From: an uncultured Clostridia bacterium
GTDB lineage: Bacteria > Bacillota > Clostridia > Oscillospirales > Ruminococcaceae
NCBI GenBank assembly: GCA_947627455.1
Contig: CANQWC010000012.1
Span: forward strand, 1-62,355
DNA length: 62,355 nucleotides
Direction of reading: 5' to 3'
The position numbers and the translations under genes were made by a program. Within the stretch, counting starts at the first letter, position 1, and each line of letters begins with the position of its first letter. The notes under the pieces are model-generated. The model had not been told where the DNA came from and ran no database searches. It was given only the letters and a program-made list of their open reading frames with translations. Shown in pieces: positions 7,972 to 16,168 of the stretch.

Positions 7972-8688
7972 TCAATATGTATTCATGAACTCGATAAAGC
8001 TCTGGCGAAGGTTGTCAAAATATTTTCTTCCTATCGGCAGGGTGACTCGGCAGTCGAGCACTACCCCCTGAGCGCGCGAGAAGTGCGAGACCCTCGCGAG
8101 GTTCACCGCGAAAGAGTTGTGACACCTTGCAAAGCAGGGCCGGGGAAGCTCATCGACGAGCTCGGTGAAGGTCGTTCTCGAAACATAGTCGTTGGTTCTT
8201 GTGTGAACGGTCGTGAGGTGGTCGATGACCTCAATATAAAGTATGCTCTCGATCGACACGGGGATTTGTTTTCTGTCGCACTTGATGAAGATGTTCTTTG
8301 TCCAGATCCTGCGCTTGAGGTCGGTCTTGACGGCCTTTTCAAGCTCAGCCGCGTCGATCGGCTTCATCAGGAAGTATATCGGCTGAACCTAATACCCCGC
8401 AAGAAGAAAGCTGCTGTCAACCGTCATAAGAACAACCGAGGTCTGTTCACCGCGCTCGCAAAGCATTTTCGCGAGGTCGATGCCGTTCTTTCTTCCGAGA
8501 CGGATGTCCAAAAACAGCAGGTCTGTTTTTCCGCCTTGAGCGATGTACCTAAGCACCTCTTCCTCGCAGTTAAAGGTCTTAAGTACGAACTTCACCTTGA
8601 GCCTCTCAAGAGTTTCAGCGCAAAGCCGAGACATCGAGCGGACAAACTCCGCGTCGTCGTCGCAGACACCGACTATGTAATTCGACAT
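7972..8688 (-). pseudogene. LytTR-family response regulator with in-frame TAG
   Basis: A 239-codon frame holding a receiver domain (CDDD, phosphoacceptor Asp in LLFLDIRLG, VVLMTV) and a C-terminal LytTR DNA-binding domain (YIEVIDHLTTVHT, FARCHNSFAVN). The codon at 8391-8389 is TAG, after LLAGY. In relatives this spot reads GYEV.P..FL.KP, so GAG to TAG is the likely change. If TAG is read as stop, the product is a 99-residue receiver without DNA binding; the ATG at 8367 could start a separate LytTR fragment. It lies 14 bp from the histidine kinase gene and forms an agr-like pair next to the export operon. Confidence 0.85.
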
Positions 8689-8702
8689 AATCCTACCTCC
8701 TT

Positions 8703-10337
8703 TTATTTCCCGCTTTCGAGCCGAAGAGCGGTCATCGCGGTAAATTCGCCGTTCTCCCTCTTTATAACGATGTCCGAGTCATACCGCGAACAAATTTTCT
8801 TCATGGTTTTTATACCGAATCCGTGGGAAAGTATGTCTTTATCCCTTCCCGCCGACGGGTCAAAGCTGTTTGAGCAGCTTATTGAAAGATATCCGTTTTT
8901 AAGCTCTGCGCGGAAGTCGATATATCTCTTTCCCTCCCCGACAAGCGCGCAGGCGTTGAAGGCGTTGTCAAACATATTCATCACAAGCTGGCTGAGGTCC
9001 TCCTCGCGAACGCCGAGCTCTGCGGGCGCGTTGACCTGAACCCCGAGCTTGACCCCCTCGTCGGCGGCCCTCGCCGATGCCGCGCTGAGCATCGCGTCAA
9101 GAGCGGCGCTTTCGGCAAAATTCAGCCTCTCCGAGCTTCCGAGGAAACCGCTCTTCTGTTTAAGATATTCGCCGATCTCGTCAAACTTTCCCTGTTCGTA
9201 TAAAATCGAGAGGGTGAGTAGGTCATGCTTCCACTCGTGCCTGACTTCCGCCGTCTCCCTTACGCTGACGACGATGTTCTTATAGGCCGAAGTTATCGCC
9301 CTGTTTCGGCTTTCAAGGGCGCTGTTATCCGCCGCGACCTCAACGGTCGAGCGAACGTTATAAATCAGCACCGAGAGGGCGCATACAACAAGCAGCCAGT
9401 TCGACACCGCAGAGATCGTGCTGTAAAACGACCTGCTGTAAATAAGCTTTGCCACGGCCTGAAGCTTAACAACTATCGTCGGCACATTGTCGAAGACTAT
9501 CGTGATGATGTTCGCGATGACTATAAGCCCCGCGACGACAGCCGAGCACGCTAAAATATATCTCAGAATTTTCTTTTTGCGGTTGAGGAATATGAACAGC
9601 AGAATCTCGGGCGCAATAAGATAGCGGATAATATTCAGAAGGTTCGCGGCAAAAGCGCTCGTGAATTCGATGGTGCCCGTCTCGTTGAGGCGGCATATGC
9701 AATAGGAAATACTCGCAGCCGCAAGGAACAGAAGGCTCCAATCGGGCGAAGAAAAGTAAATGCTCATCAGCAAAAGCCCTATCGCGATGATAAAGCATAT
9801 TCCCGAGATACCCGCGAATATCGCCGAAGACGTTACTATCGCGGCGGTAGACTTCTCAAGCTCGTTGGAGGAGACCACCGAGACCGCTGCGGGGCACATC
9901 CGGTTAGTCGGGTCGGTGTATCTTGCTTTTATCACGATTTTTTTCGGCGAGCCGTCGGCAAGGACGGCGAATGATATTCCTCCCGCGCCGAGAATGTTCT
10001 CGCCCGCGGGGGTGCTGCCCGAATAGACCGTTTCGCCGTCGACTTCGATCTCGGCCTCTCCTGCACCCATATTCAGCACCAGCGAGTAATACCCGCCGTC
10101 GACCGTATATGTGGTGGTATAAACCCCGTCGAGCCTCAGTTCAAAATCAGCGGCGTAGTCCCCCGAAAACTCCTGATATTCACCGCCGTCGGGCGTAAAG
10201 CCGAAGCTTTCTTCATAGATAACCATGGAGGAAATGTCGGTCGTGTCGGAAAAAACCGAAAAAAGGCCGCAAACGATCCCGCAGACAGCAGCAAAAATTA
10301 TCACCAAGCAGATTGTTTTGACCTTTTTCATCGACAT
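8703..10337 (-). CDS. GHKL sensor histidine kinase (agr/7TM-like)
   Basis: About 544 residues from MSMKKVK; an in-frame ATG nine codons upstream is possible and neither has a strong ribosome-binding site. An N-terminal helix is followed by an extracellular beta-rich region of about 160 residues, then seven or so membrane helices (170-370), resembling the 7TMR-DISM layout. The cytoplasmic part has RHEWKHDLLTL, the His-box of quorum-sensing type kinases, and a GHKL ATPase with MNMFDNAFNAC (N box) and GFGIKTMKKI (G box). It probably senses an extracellular ligand, perhaps one of the exported peptides, and phosphorylates the neighbouring LytTR regulator. That link is inferred from adjacency. Confidence 0.85.
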   Translation of the reverse strand: MSMKKVKTICLVIIFAAVCGIVCGLFSVFSDTTDISSMVIYEESFGFTPDGGEYQEFSGDYAADFELRLDGVYTTTYTVDGGYYSLVLNMGAGEAEIEVDGETVYSGSTPAGENILGAGGISFAVLADGSPKKIVIKARYTDPTNRMCPAAVSVVSSNELEKSTAAIVTSSAIFAGISGICFIIAIGLLLMSIYFSSPDWSLLFLAAASISYCICRLNETGTIEFTSAFAANLLNIIRYLIAPEILLFIFLNRKKKILRYILACSAVVAGLIVIANIITIVFDNVPTIVVKLQAVAKLIYSRSFYSTISAVSNWLLVVCALSVLIYNVRSTVEVAADNSALESRNRAITSAYKNIVVSVRETAEVRHEWKHDLLTLSILYEQGKFDEIGEYLKQKSGFLGSSERLNFAESAALDAMLSAASARAADEGVKLGVQVNAPAELGVREEDLSQLVMNMFDNAFNACALVGEGKRYIDFRAELKNGYLSISCSNSFDPSAGRDKDILSHGFGIKTMKKICSRYDSDIVIKRENGEFTAMTALRLESGK

Positions 10338-10560
10338 CACCGTGTTAAGACTAAATGCGGGCATAAAACGAATTTCATGCGGCAGCTTATTGCCGCGCGA
10401 AAATCGCCAAAAATGAAAATATACAATTATTATATCACAATTTTCCGCCCGTGACGTGTAATCCGCGCCGATTTCTCAACGCAGATATCTTCCGCCGCCT
10501 TTGTGAATGTTGCGCCGCAAATACAGCGCAAACGACAAAGCATTTGCGTTATAAGTGTGG

Positions 10561-10566
10561 TATAAT
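10561..10566 (+). promoter_or_regulatory. -10 box upstream of the export operon
   Basis: TATAAT preceded by GTGTGG. No good -35 at 16-18 bp, so it may be an activator-dependent promoter; the LytTR regulator is a natural candidate. I could not find clear LytTR direct repeats. Confidence 0.5.
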
Positions 10567-10580
10567 TAGATGATACTAAA

Positions 10581-12791
10581 ATGTCAGGGGTGTGTATTGG
10601 CGCAGTGAAATCGAAGAAAGCAGCAGTTAAAAGCCCCGTCCGAAAGGGCGTGGCAAAGGTCCCTGTCGTAATGCAGCTTGAAGCGCTCGAATGCGGTGCG
10701 GCTTCGCTTACGATGATCTTGGCATACTTCGGCAAATGGATTCCTCTTGAACAGGTCAGGGCCGACTGCGGCGTCTCTCGCGACGGCTCAAACGCAAGAA
10801 ACATCCTCAAAGCCGCAAGAAGCTACGGCCTTATCGCGAAGGGCTATCGGTATGAACCCGAAGAGCTTCGCAATGAGGGCAAATTCCCCTGCATAATTCA
10901 CCGGGATTTCAACCACTTTGTCGTACTCAACGGTTTTCGCGGCAATAAGGCATATCTCAACGACCCCGCAAAGGGCAGCTATTCCGTCACGATGGAAAAG
11001 TTTGACAACTCGTTCACGGGCATCTGCATGATGTTCGAGCCGAGCGAGACCTTTGAACCCGGCGGAAAACAGAAGAGCGTCCTTGACTTTGCAAAGAGCA
11101 GGCTTAAAGGCGCGGGCGCGGCGATAGCTTTCACCGTGCTGACAACGCTTATCTCCTCGCTCATCGGAATAATCAACCCCGCGTTTTCAAGAATCTTCCT
11201 TGACCGCCTGCTGACTCACCGCAACCCCGAGTGGTTCGGGCCGTTCATTGTCGCCCTTTCGGTGATGACCGCGGCTCAGCTTCTTGTCCTGCTGATTCAG
11301 GCCTCGATGTCACTCAAAATCAACGGAAAGATGGAGGTCTACGGCTCGAGCACCTACATGTGGAAGGTGCTGAGAATGCCGATGGAGTTCTTCTCTCAGC
11401 GCATGGCGGGCGACATTCAGCAGCGCCAGTTCACCAACGCGAGCATCGCGAACACCCTCGTGAACACCTTTGCGCCGCTCGTTCTCCAGACGATAATGAT
11501 GATCTTCTATCTCGTCGTGATGATAAGATACAGTTGGATTTTAACCCTTGTCGGCATCGCCTCGATTTTCCTGAATCTTATGATGTCGAAGCTTATTTCA
11601 AAGAAGAGAATAAACCTCTCCCGCGTGCAGATGCGCGACTCGGGAATGCTCGCCGCCGCAACAGTCGCGGGAATCGAGATGATCGAGACGATAAAGGCCT
11701 CGGGCGCCGAAAACGGCTATTTTGAGCGCTGGGCTGGCTATCAGGCAAGCTCGAACGCCCGGTCGGTCAAGTTCACAAAGCTGAACCAGCTGCTCGGCAT
11801 GGTTCCCGCTCTCGTCTCTCAGGTCACAAGTATAACCGTCATGATCCTCGGCGTAAAGCTCACGATTGACGGAAGCTTCACCGTCGGTATGGTCATGGCT
11901 TTCCAAGGCTTTTTGGGCTCGTTCACAAGCCCTGCGATGACCCTTATCTCCGCAGGGCAGACGATTCAGGAGATGCGCACCCGGATGGAGCGCGTCGAAG
12001 ACGTCATGCAGTACCCGACCGACGTCAACTATGACAACGAGCCCGAGGACGACGCCAAGGAGTATGACAAGCTCTCGGGCGCGCTTGAAATGAAGCACGT
12101 CACCTTCGGCTATTCAAAGCTTTCAGACCCGCTTATCGAAGATTTCAACCTAAGCCTGAAGCCCGGCTCAAGGGTTGCGTTCGTCGGCTCGTCGGGCTGC
12201 GGAAAATCGACGCTTTCAAAGCTCATCTCGGGGCTCTATCACCCATGGAGCGGCGAAATTTTATTCGACGGCAAGCCGATGAGCGAAATAGACCGCTCGG
12301 TGTTCACGGGTTCTCTCGCCGTTGTCGATCAGGACATAATCCTCTTTGAGGACACCATCGCGAACAATATCCGCATGTGGGACAACTCGATCGAGGACTT
12401 CGAGATCATTCTTGCCGCGAAGGACGCCCAACTTCACGAAGACATAATGCTTCGCGACGGCGGCTATAACTACAAGCTCACCGAGGGAGGAAAGGACCTC
12501 TCGGGCGGGCAGAGGCAGAGAATGGAAATAGCCCGCGTTCTCGCTCAGGACCCGACAATAATCATTCTTGACGAGGCCACCTCCGCCCTCGACGCAAAGA
12601 CGGAATACGAAGTCGTCAAGTCGATCAAGGACAGGGGCATAACCTGCATAGTTGTCGCCCATAGGCTTTCGACCATTCGCGACTGCGACGAAATAATCGT
12701 TCTCGACAACGGAAAGGTCGTCGAGCGCGGCACTCACGACGAGCTCTACGCCAAGGGCGACTATTATACCGAGCTCGTATCGAACGAATAA
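10581..12791 (+). CDS. NHLM-type ABC exporter with C39 peptidase domain
   Basis: 736 residues from the ATG at 10581; a GTG at 10605 has the better ribosome-binding site (AGGGGTG) and may be the true start. Residues 30-150 are a C39 cysteine peptidase with Cys38 (ALECGAASL), His112 (FNHFVVL) and Asp128 (NDPAKG). A six-helix export domain follows (about 175-450). The ATPase has Walker A GSSGCGKST, LSGGQRQR and Walker B IIILDEATSALD. The family cuts leaders after Gly-Gly and exports the core. It is complete and is the most likely exporter for the six peptides at 349-3824. First gene of a six-gene operon. Confidence 0.93.
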   Translation: MSGVCIGAVKSKKAAVKSPVRKGVAKVPVVMQLEALECGAASLTMILAYFGKWIPLEQVRADCGVSRDGSNARNILKAARSYGLIAKGYRYEPEELRNEGKFPCIIHRDFNHFVVLNGFRGNKAYLNDPAKGSYSVTMEKFDNSFTGICMMFEPSETFEPGGKQKSVLDFAKSRLKGAGAAIAFTVLTTLISSLIGIINPAFSRIFLDRLLTHRNPEWFGPFIVALSVMTAAQLLVLLIQASMSLKINGKMEVYGSSTYMWKVLRMPMEFFSQRMAGDIQQRQFTNASIANTLVNTFAPLVLQTIMMIFYLVVMIRYSWILTLVGIASIFLNLMMSKLISKKRINLSRVQMRDSGMLAAATVAGIEMIETIKASGAENGYFERWAGYQASSNARSVKFTKLNQLLGMVPALVSQVTSITVMILGVKLTIDGSFTVGMVMAFQGFLGSFTSPAMTLISAGQTIQEMRTRMERVEDVMQYPTDVNYDNEPEDDAKEYDKLSGALEMKHVTFGYSKLSDPLIEDFNLSLKPGSRVAFVGSSGCGKSTLSKLISGLYHPWSGEILFDGKPMSEIDRSVFTGSLAVVDQDIILFEDTIANNIRMWDNSIEDFEIILAAKDAQLHEDIMLRDGGYNYKLTEGGKDLSGGQRQRMEIARVLAQDPTIIILDEATSALDAKTEYEVVKSIKDRGITCIVVAHRLSTIRDCDEIIVLDNGKVVERGTHDELYAKGDYYTELVSNE

Positions 12792-12803
12792 GGGGGTGAC
12801 AGA

Positions 12804-14279
12804 ATGGGCTGGTTCGACGAACAGATACGCGAGAGAAAGAAAAGCGATAAACAGGTCTTTGAGGAAGCGTTTTTGACCCTCTCCGATGCTGTCACGGACA
12901 AAAAGGAATCCCTTATATTCTCCGACGGCTCCGAGCGCTCGATGAACGCCGTCTCCGATGTTCTGAAATTCTATCACATAAAGCCGAGGGATGTCCCCGC
13001 GGGCATAAAGGATTTCAACGAGCAGCTTGAATATATTCTTCGGCCCCACGGAATAATGCACCGCACCGTCAGGCTTGAAAAGGGCTGGTACTCCGTGATT
13101 TCCTCTCTTGCTCAGATGAAGATATCGAAGCGCTCGATGGAAATCGGCGCAAAGGAAAGCGGCATGGGCTATTCGATAATCTCGGGTATCCAGAAGATAA
13201 AGCTTGCGGGCGCCGAAAAAAGGGTGTTCGCGAAGTGGGCAAAGTCCCATGCACACGAGGCGCAGATGAGATATAACCCGCCCGCATATATAAAATACAG
13301 CGGCGTCATCTCGTCGCTCATCTCCTCCGTCGGAATGATCGTGATGTACTACGCCGCCGTCGAGAGCGGCATCTCCGTCGCCGATTACTACTCGTTCAAC
13401 ACCGCCTACGGAATGGTTTCGGGCGCGTTCAGCTCGATAGCGGGCATCGCACTCACCGTCGCGAACATAAAGCCTGTTCTTGAAATGGCAAAGCCCATTC
13501 TCAACGCCGTTCCCGAGGTCTCGGAGGGCAAACAGGTCGTCACGAGGATTGCGGGAGGGATCGAGGTCAACAACGTATCCTTCCGCTATAACGACAACAT
13601 GCCCAATGTTCTTGACAACCTCTCGCTGAAGATAACCCCCGGCCAGTACGTCGCGATAGTCGGCACAACGGGCTGCGGAAAATCAACGCTTATGAGGCTT
13701 CTTTTGGGGTTTGAGACGCCTCAGCGCGGCGCGATTTATTACGACGGCCGCGACCTCTCCACCCTCGACCTCAAATCGCTGCGAAGAAAAATCGGCGTGG
13801 TGATGCAGAACGGTAAGCTCTTTACGGGCGATATCTACTCGAACATCATCATCTCCGCGCCTCAGCTCTCGCTTCAGGACGCGTGGGAAGCCGCCGAGCT
13901 TGCGGACATCGCAGACGATATCCGCGCCATGCCGATGGGAATGCACACCCTTATTTCCGAGGGTTCGGGCGGAATCTCGGGCGGGCAGAGGCAGAGGTTT
14001 ATGATCGCAAGGGCGATCGCCCCCAAGCCGAGAATACTCATGCTCGACGAGGCGACCTCGGCGCTTGACAACCTCACGCAAAAGAAGGTCTCTCAGTCGC
14101 TTGACAGCCTTAAATGCACAAGAATAGTCATCGCCCACCGCCTTTCAACGATAAAGCAGTGCGACCGCATAATCTATCTTGAAAAGGGCCATATCGTTGA
14201 AGACGGCACCTATGACGAGCTTATCGCCCTCGGCGGAAAGTTCGCCGAGCTGGTCGAACGCCAGCGCCTTGATACATAA
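12804..14279 (+). CDS. Second NHLM ABC transporter, internally deleted
   Basis: 491 residues with GGGGGTGA before the start. Residues 1-95 match the N-terminal accessory domain of the second NHLM exporter subunit. The sequence then jumps from LEKGWY to SSLAQMKISKR, deep in the membrane domain, leaving about two helices before a complete ATPase (GTTGCGKST, ISGGQRQR, LMLDEATSALD). Family members have about 230 more residues here, including the first four membrane helices. Reading frame is kept across the join. As it stands it cannot form a normal exporter half, so it is either non-functional or now works only as an ATPase. The C39 protein may act as a homodimer instead. Confidence 0.85.
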   Translation: MGWFDEQIRERKKSDKQVFEEAFLTLSDAVTDKKESLIFSDGSERSMNAVSDVLKFYHIKPRDVPAGIKDFNEQLEYILRPHGIMHRTVRLEKGWYSVISSLAQMKISKRSMEIGAKESGMGYSIISGIQKIKLAGAEKRVFAKWAKSHAHEAQMRYNPPAYIKYSGVISSLISSVGMIVMYYAAVESGISVADYYSFNTAYGMVSGAFSSIAGIALTVANIKPVLEMAKPILNAVPEVSEGKQVVTRIAGGIEVNNVSFRYNDNMPNVLDNLSLKITPGQYVAIVGTTGCGKSTLMRLLLGFETPQRGAIYYDGRDLSTLDLKSLRRKIGVVMQNGKLFTGDIYSNIIISAPQLSLQDAWEAAELADIADDIRAMPMGMHTLISEGSGGISGGQRQRFMIARAIAPKPRILMLDEATSALDNLTQKKVSQSLDSLKCTRIVIAHRLSTIKQCDRIIYLEKGHIVEDGTYDELIALGGKFAELVERQRLDT

Positions 14280-14319
14280 CGTTTCAAAAACCTTGAATAA
14301 TAAGAAAGGATATGATATT

Positions 14320-14616
14320 ATGGTAATCACAAAAAACGCAGAAGGCAAAAAGCTTACAGTCGCTCTTGAGGGAAGGCTTGACACGGGCACTTCTTCCCGG
14401 CTTGAGGCCGAGCTCAGGTCGTCCATCGACGGCGTTGAGGAGCTTGTTCTCGATCTTGAAAATCTTGCGTACATGTCTTCGGCGGGGCTCCGCGTTCTTC
14501 TTGCCGCCCGGAAGGTCATGAACCGTCAGGGCTCGATGAAGGTCATTCACGTCAACGAGACCATCGCCGAGATCTTCGAGATCACGGGCTTCAACGAGAT
14601 CCTCACCGTCGAATAA
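14320..14616 (+). CDS. STAS-domain anti-sigma factor antagonist (RsbV/SpoIIAA-like)
   Basis: 98 residues; ATG at 14320 with AAGAAAGGA upstream, 40 bp after the ABC gene. The single STAS domain shows EGRLDTGTS near the start and LAYMSSAGLRVLLAA, where the Ser of MSSAG is the usual phosphorylation site. In partner switches an RsbW kinase phosphorylates this Ser and a PP2C phosphatase removes it; free antagonist releases the sigma factor or other target. Kinase-like genes follow at 14627 and 15745, and a damaged PP2C lies at 3883-5488. Its location inside a peptide export operon suggests it controls expression or activity of that system. Confidence 0.9.
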   Translation: MVITKNAEGKKLTVALEGRLDTGTSSRLEAELRSSIDGVEELVLDLENLAYMSSAGLRVLLAARKVMNRQGSMKVIHVNETIAEIFEITGFNEILTVE

Positions 14617-14626
14617 CGGCGGGGTC

Positions 14627-15232
14627 ATGAAGACAAATGTTATCGCCGTCAAAAACGACGGAACAGGGATTCTTGAGGCTTTGAACGAGGCCGAGCGCTT
14701 TGCCGACTATCAGCATTTCAGCCACAAGGATTCCCTCAGACTGCGGCTTCTTGCCGAAGAGATGACAGGATTCATCAGAAGTCTTGTCGGCGATTTCTAC
14801 GGCCTTTTCTGGGTCGAGGGCGAGTGGAAGGACGCTATGCTCTGCCTTGAGGCCGACTGCAAGGTCGACTATGACCAACGCGAGGAGCTTTTAAAGATCT
14901 CCTCAAGCGGAAAGAACGAGGCCCACCGCAGCTTCATGGGCAAGCTCGCGGGAATATTTGAATACTGCCTGATGTCCTACGACACCTCGGTGAAGTATAA
15001 CGGCTGCTACGCCGATTATATGTACGACGATGTGCCGAATTACGGCTATGAGCGAATGTGGTCATTGGCCGCGATGAAAAACAGCGTCGGAATTTCAGAA
15101 GAAACAGCCCCCGCCTCGGCCGAGCGCGACGATCTTGAAAAATCCATCGTGGCTTCTCTTGCCGATGAGGTTCTCGTCGGCGTGAAGTCGCACAAGGTCA
15201 GGCTCGTGATCAAGAAAACTTTTGAAGGGTGA
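14627..15232 (+). CDS. ATPase-like regulatory protein of the NHLM locus
   Basis: 201 residues, ten bases after the STAS gene, with CGGCGGGG as ribosome-binding site. The first half (SLRLRLLAEEMTGFIRSLVG) resembles the helix carrying the N box of GHKL ATPases, but the usual Asn and glycine-rich loops are not obvious. Therefore ATP binding is doubtful. The C-terminal end (LVGVKSHKVRLVIKKTF) matches the last strand of RsbW-like folds. Position between STAS and kinase genes supports a role in the partner switch. Function beyond that is not clear. Confidence 0.6.
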   Translation: MKTNVIAVKNDGTGILEALNEAERFADYQHFSHKDSLRLRLLAEEMTGFIRSLVGDFYGLFWVEGEWKDAMLCLEADCKVDYDQREELLKISSSGKNEAHRSFMGKLAGIFEYCLMSYDTSVKYNGCYADYMYDDVPNYGYERMWSLAAMKNSVGISEETAPASAERDDLEKSIVASLADEVLVGVKSHKVRLVIKKTFEG

Positions 15233-15237
15233 AAGCT

Positions 15238-15720
15238 ATGCCTGAAAACAATTCCATTTTCAGAAAAAAGAGCCTTGAACGGGTCACATCGCCCGAACAG
15301 CTCAACGACTACATCAGGGTCGCGACGCCCGGGGCGTGGATGATCCTTCTTGCCATCGTGATCTTCCTCGTCGGAATGATCATCTGGGGCGCGGTCGGAA
15401 GGCTTGAAACAAAGGTCAGGGGCGCCGCCGTGATAAGCGACGGAAGCGCGCTGATCTATGTTTCGGAGCATAGCGCCGCTAACGTCAAAGAGGGGCAGAC
15501 GGTTCGGGCCAACGGTGCCGAATTCACCGTCAGGAGCATTTCACAAAAGCCTGTCTAGCTTGATTCAAGCGCCGACAGCTACCTTGTTCACGCGGGCGGC
15601 TTTGAAGAGGGCGAGTGGGTATATACCCTCACCGCCGACGCACCCGCCGCCGAGGGCGGAACCTATCAGTGCGAAGTCGTCACCGACAGCGTTTCGCCGC
15701 TCAGCTTTATAATGAATTAA
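15238..15720 (+). pseudogene. Short HlyD-like NHLM secretion protein with in-frame TAG
   Basis: A 160-residue frame from the ATG at 15238. The N-terminal part, VTSPEQLNDYIRV, is followed by one membrane helix (about 36-57) and a small extracytoplasmic beta domain, as in short HlyD/adaptor proteins of NHLM clusters. Codon 107 (15556-15558) is TAG, after SISQKPV, and the same frame then continues for 53 family-like codons (HAGGFEEGEWVYTLT, SVSPLSFIMN) to TAA at 15718. It is probably a CAG or GAG to TAG mutation. If TAG stops translation, the domain is cut in half. This is the second in-frame TAG in the locus. Confidence 0.8.
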
Positions 15721-15744
15721 CCCGAAGAACAGAGAGAGTTCACC

Positions 15745-16152
15745 ATGAAGGAGCTAACGATTGCCGCCACGGAAGAAAATATCTCCCTTGTCACCGATTT
15801 CGTCGATGCCGAGCTTGAAGATCACGGCTGCGGAATTAAAGCCCGCACCCAAATCGACATCGCCATCGACGAGCTCTTCGGAAACATCGCGAAATATGCC
15901 TACGCCCCGAATGTCGGTTCTGCAACGGTCAGGGTCAATGTAACCGACAGCCCCCTGACAGCCGAGATAACTTTTATCGACTGCGGAACCCCCTATAACC
16001 CGCTTGAAAGCAAAGACCCCGATATAACTCTTTCTGCCGATGAGCGGAAGATCGGCGGCCTCGGAATCTTCATGGTCAAAAAATCGATGGACAACATGTC
16101 CTATGAATTCAAGGACGGACAGAACGTCCTTGTAATAAAGAAGCAATTTTGA
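15745..16152 (+). CDS. RsbW-like anti-sigma/serine kinase ATPase
   Basis: 135 residues forming a compact HATPase_c fold. The N box is AIDELFGNIAKYAY, the G1 region is DCGTPYNPL and the G2 loop is GGLGIFMVKKSMD. These kinases bind a sigma factor or target and phosphorylate STAS antagonists. The partner is most likely the STAS protein 1.1 kb upstream. All motifs are intact, unlike the phosphatase of the same system. It closes the export operon. Confidence 0.88.
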   Translation: MKELTIAATEENISLVTDFVDAELEDHGCGIKARTQIDIAIDELFGNIAKYAYAPNVGSATVRVNVTDSPLTAEITFIDCGTPYNPLESKDPDITLSADERKIGGLGIFMVKKSMDNMSYEFKDGQNVLVIKKQF

Positions 16153-16168
16153 AAAGAGGAGAGTAATT

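Noticed and set aside
8389-15558. Genome-wide TAG recoding
   Set aside because: dgt and hsdM end with TAG at the expected place and the sequence after them is not protein-like, so TAG is a normal stop; the interrupted genes are more likely mutated.
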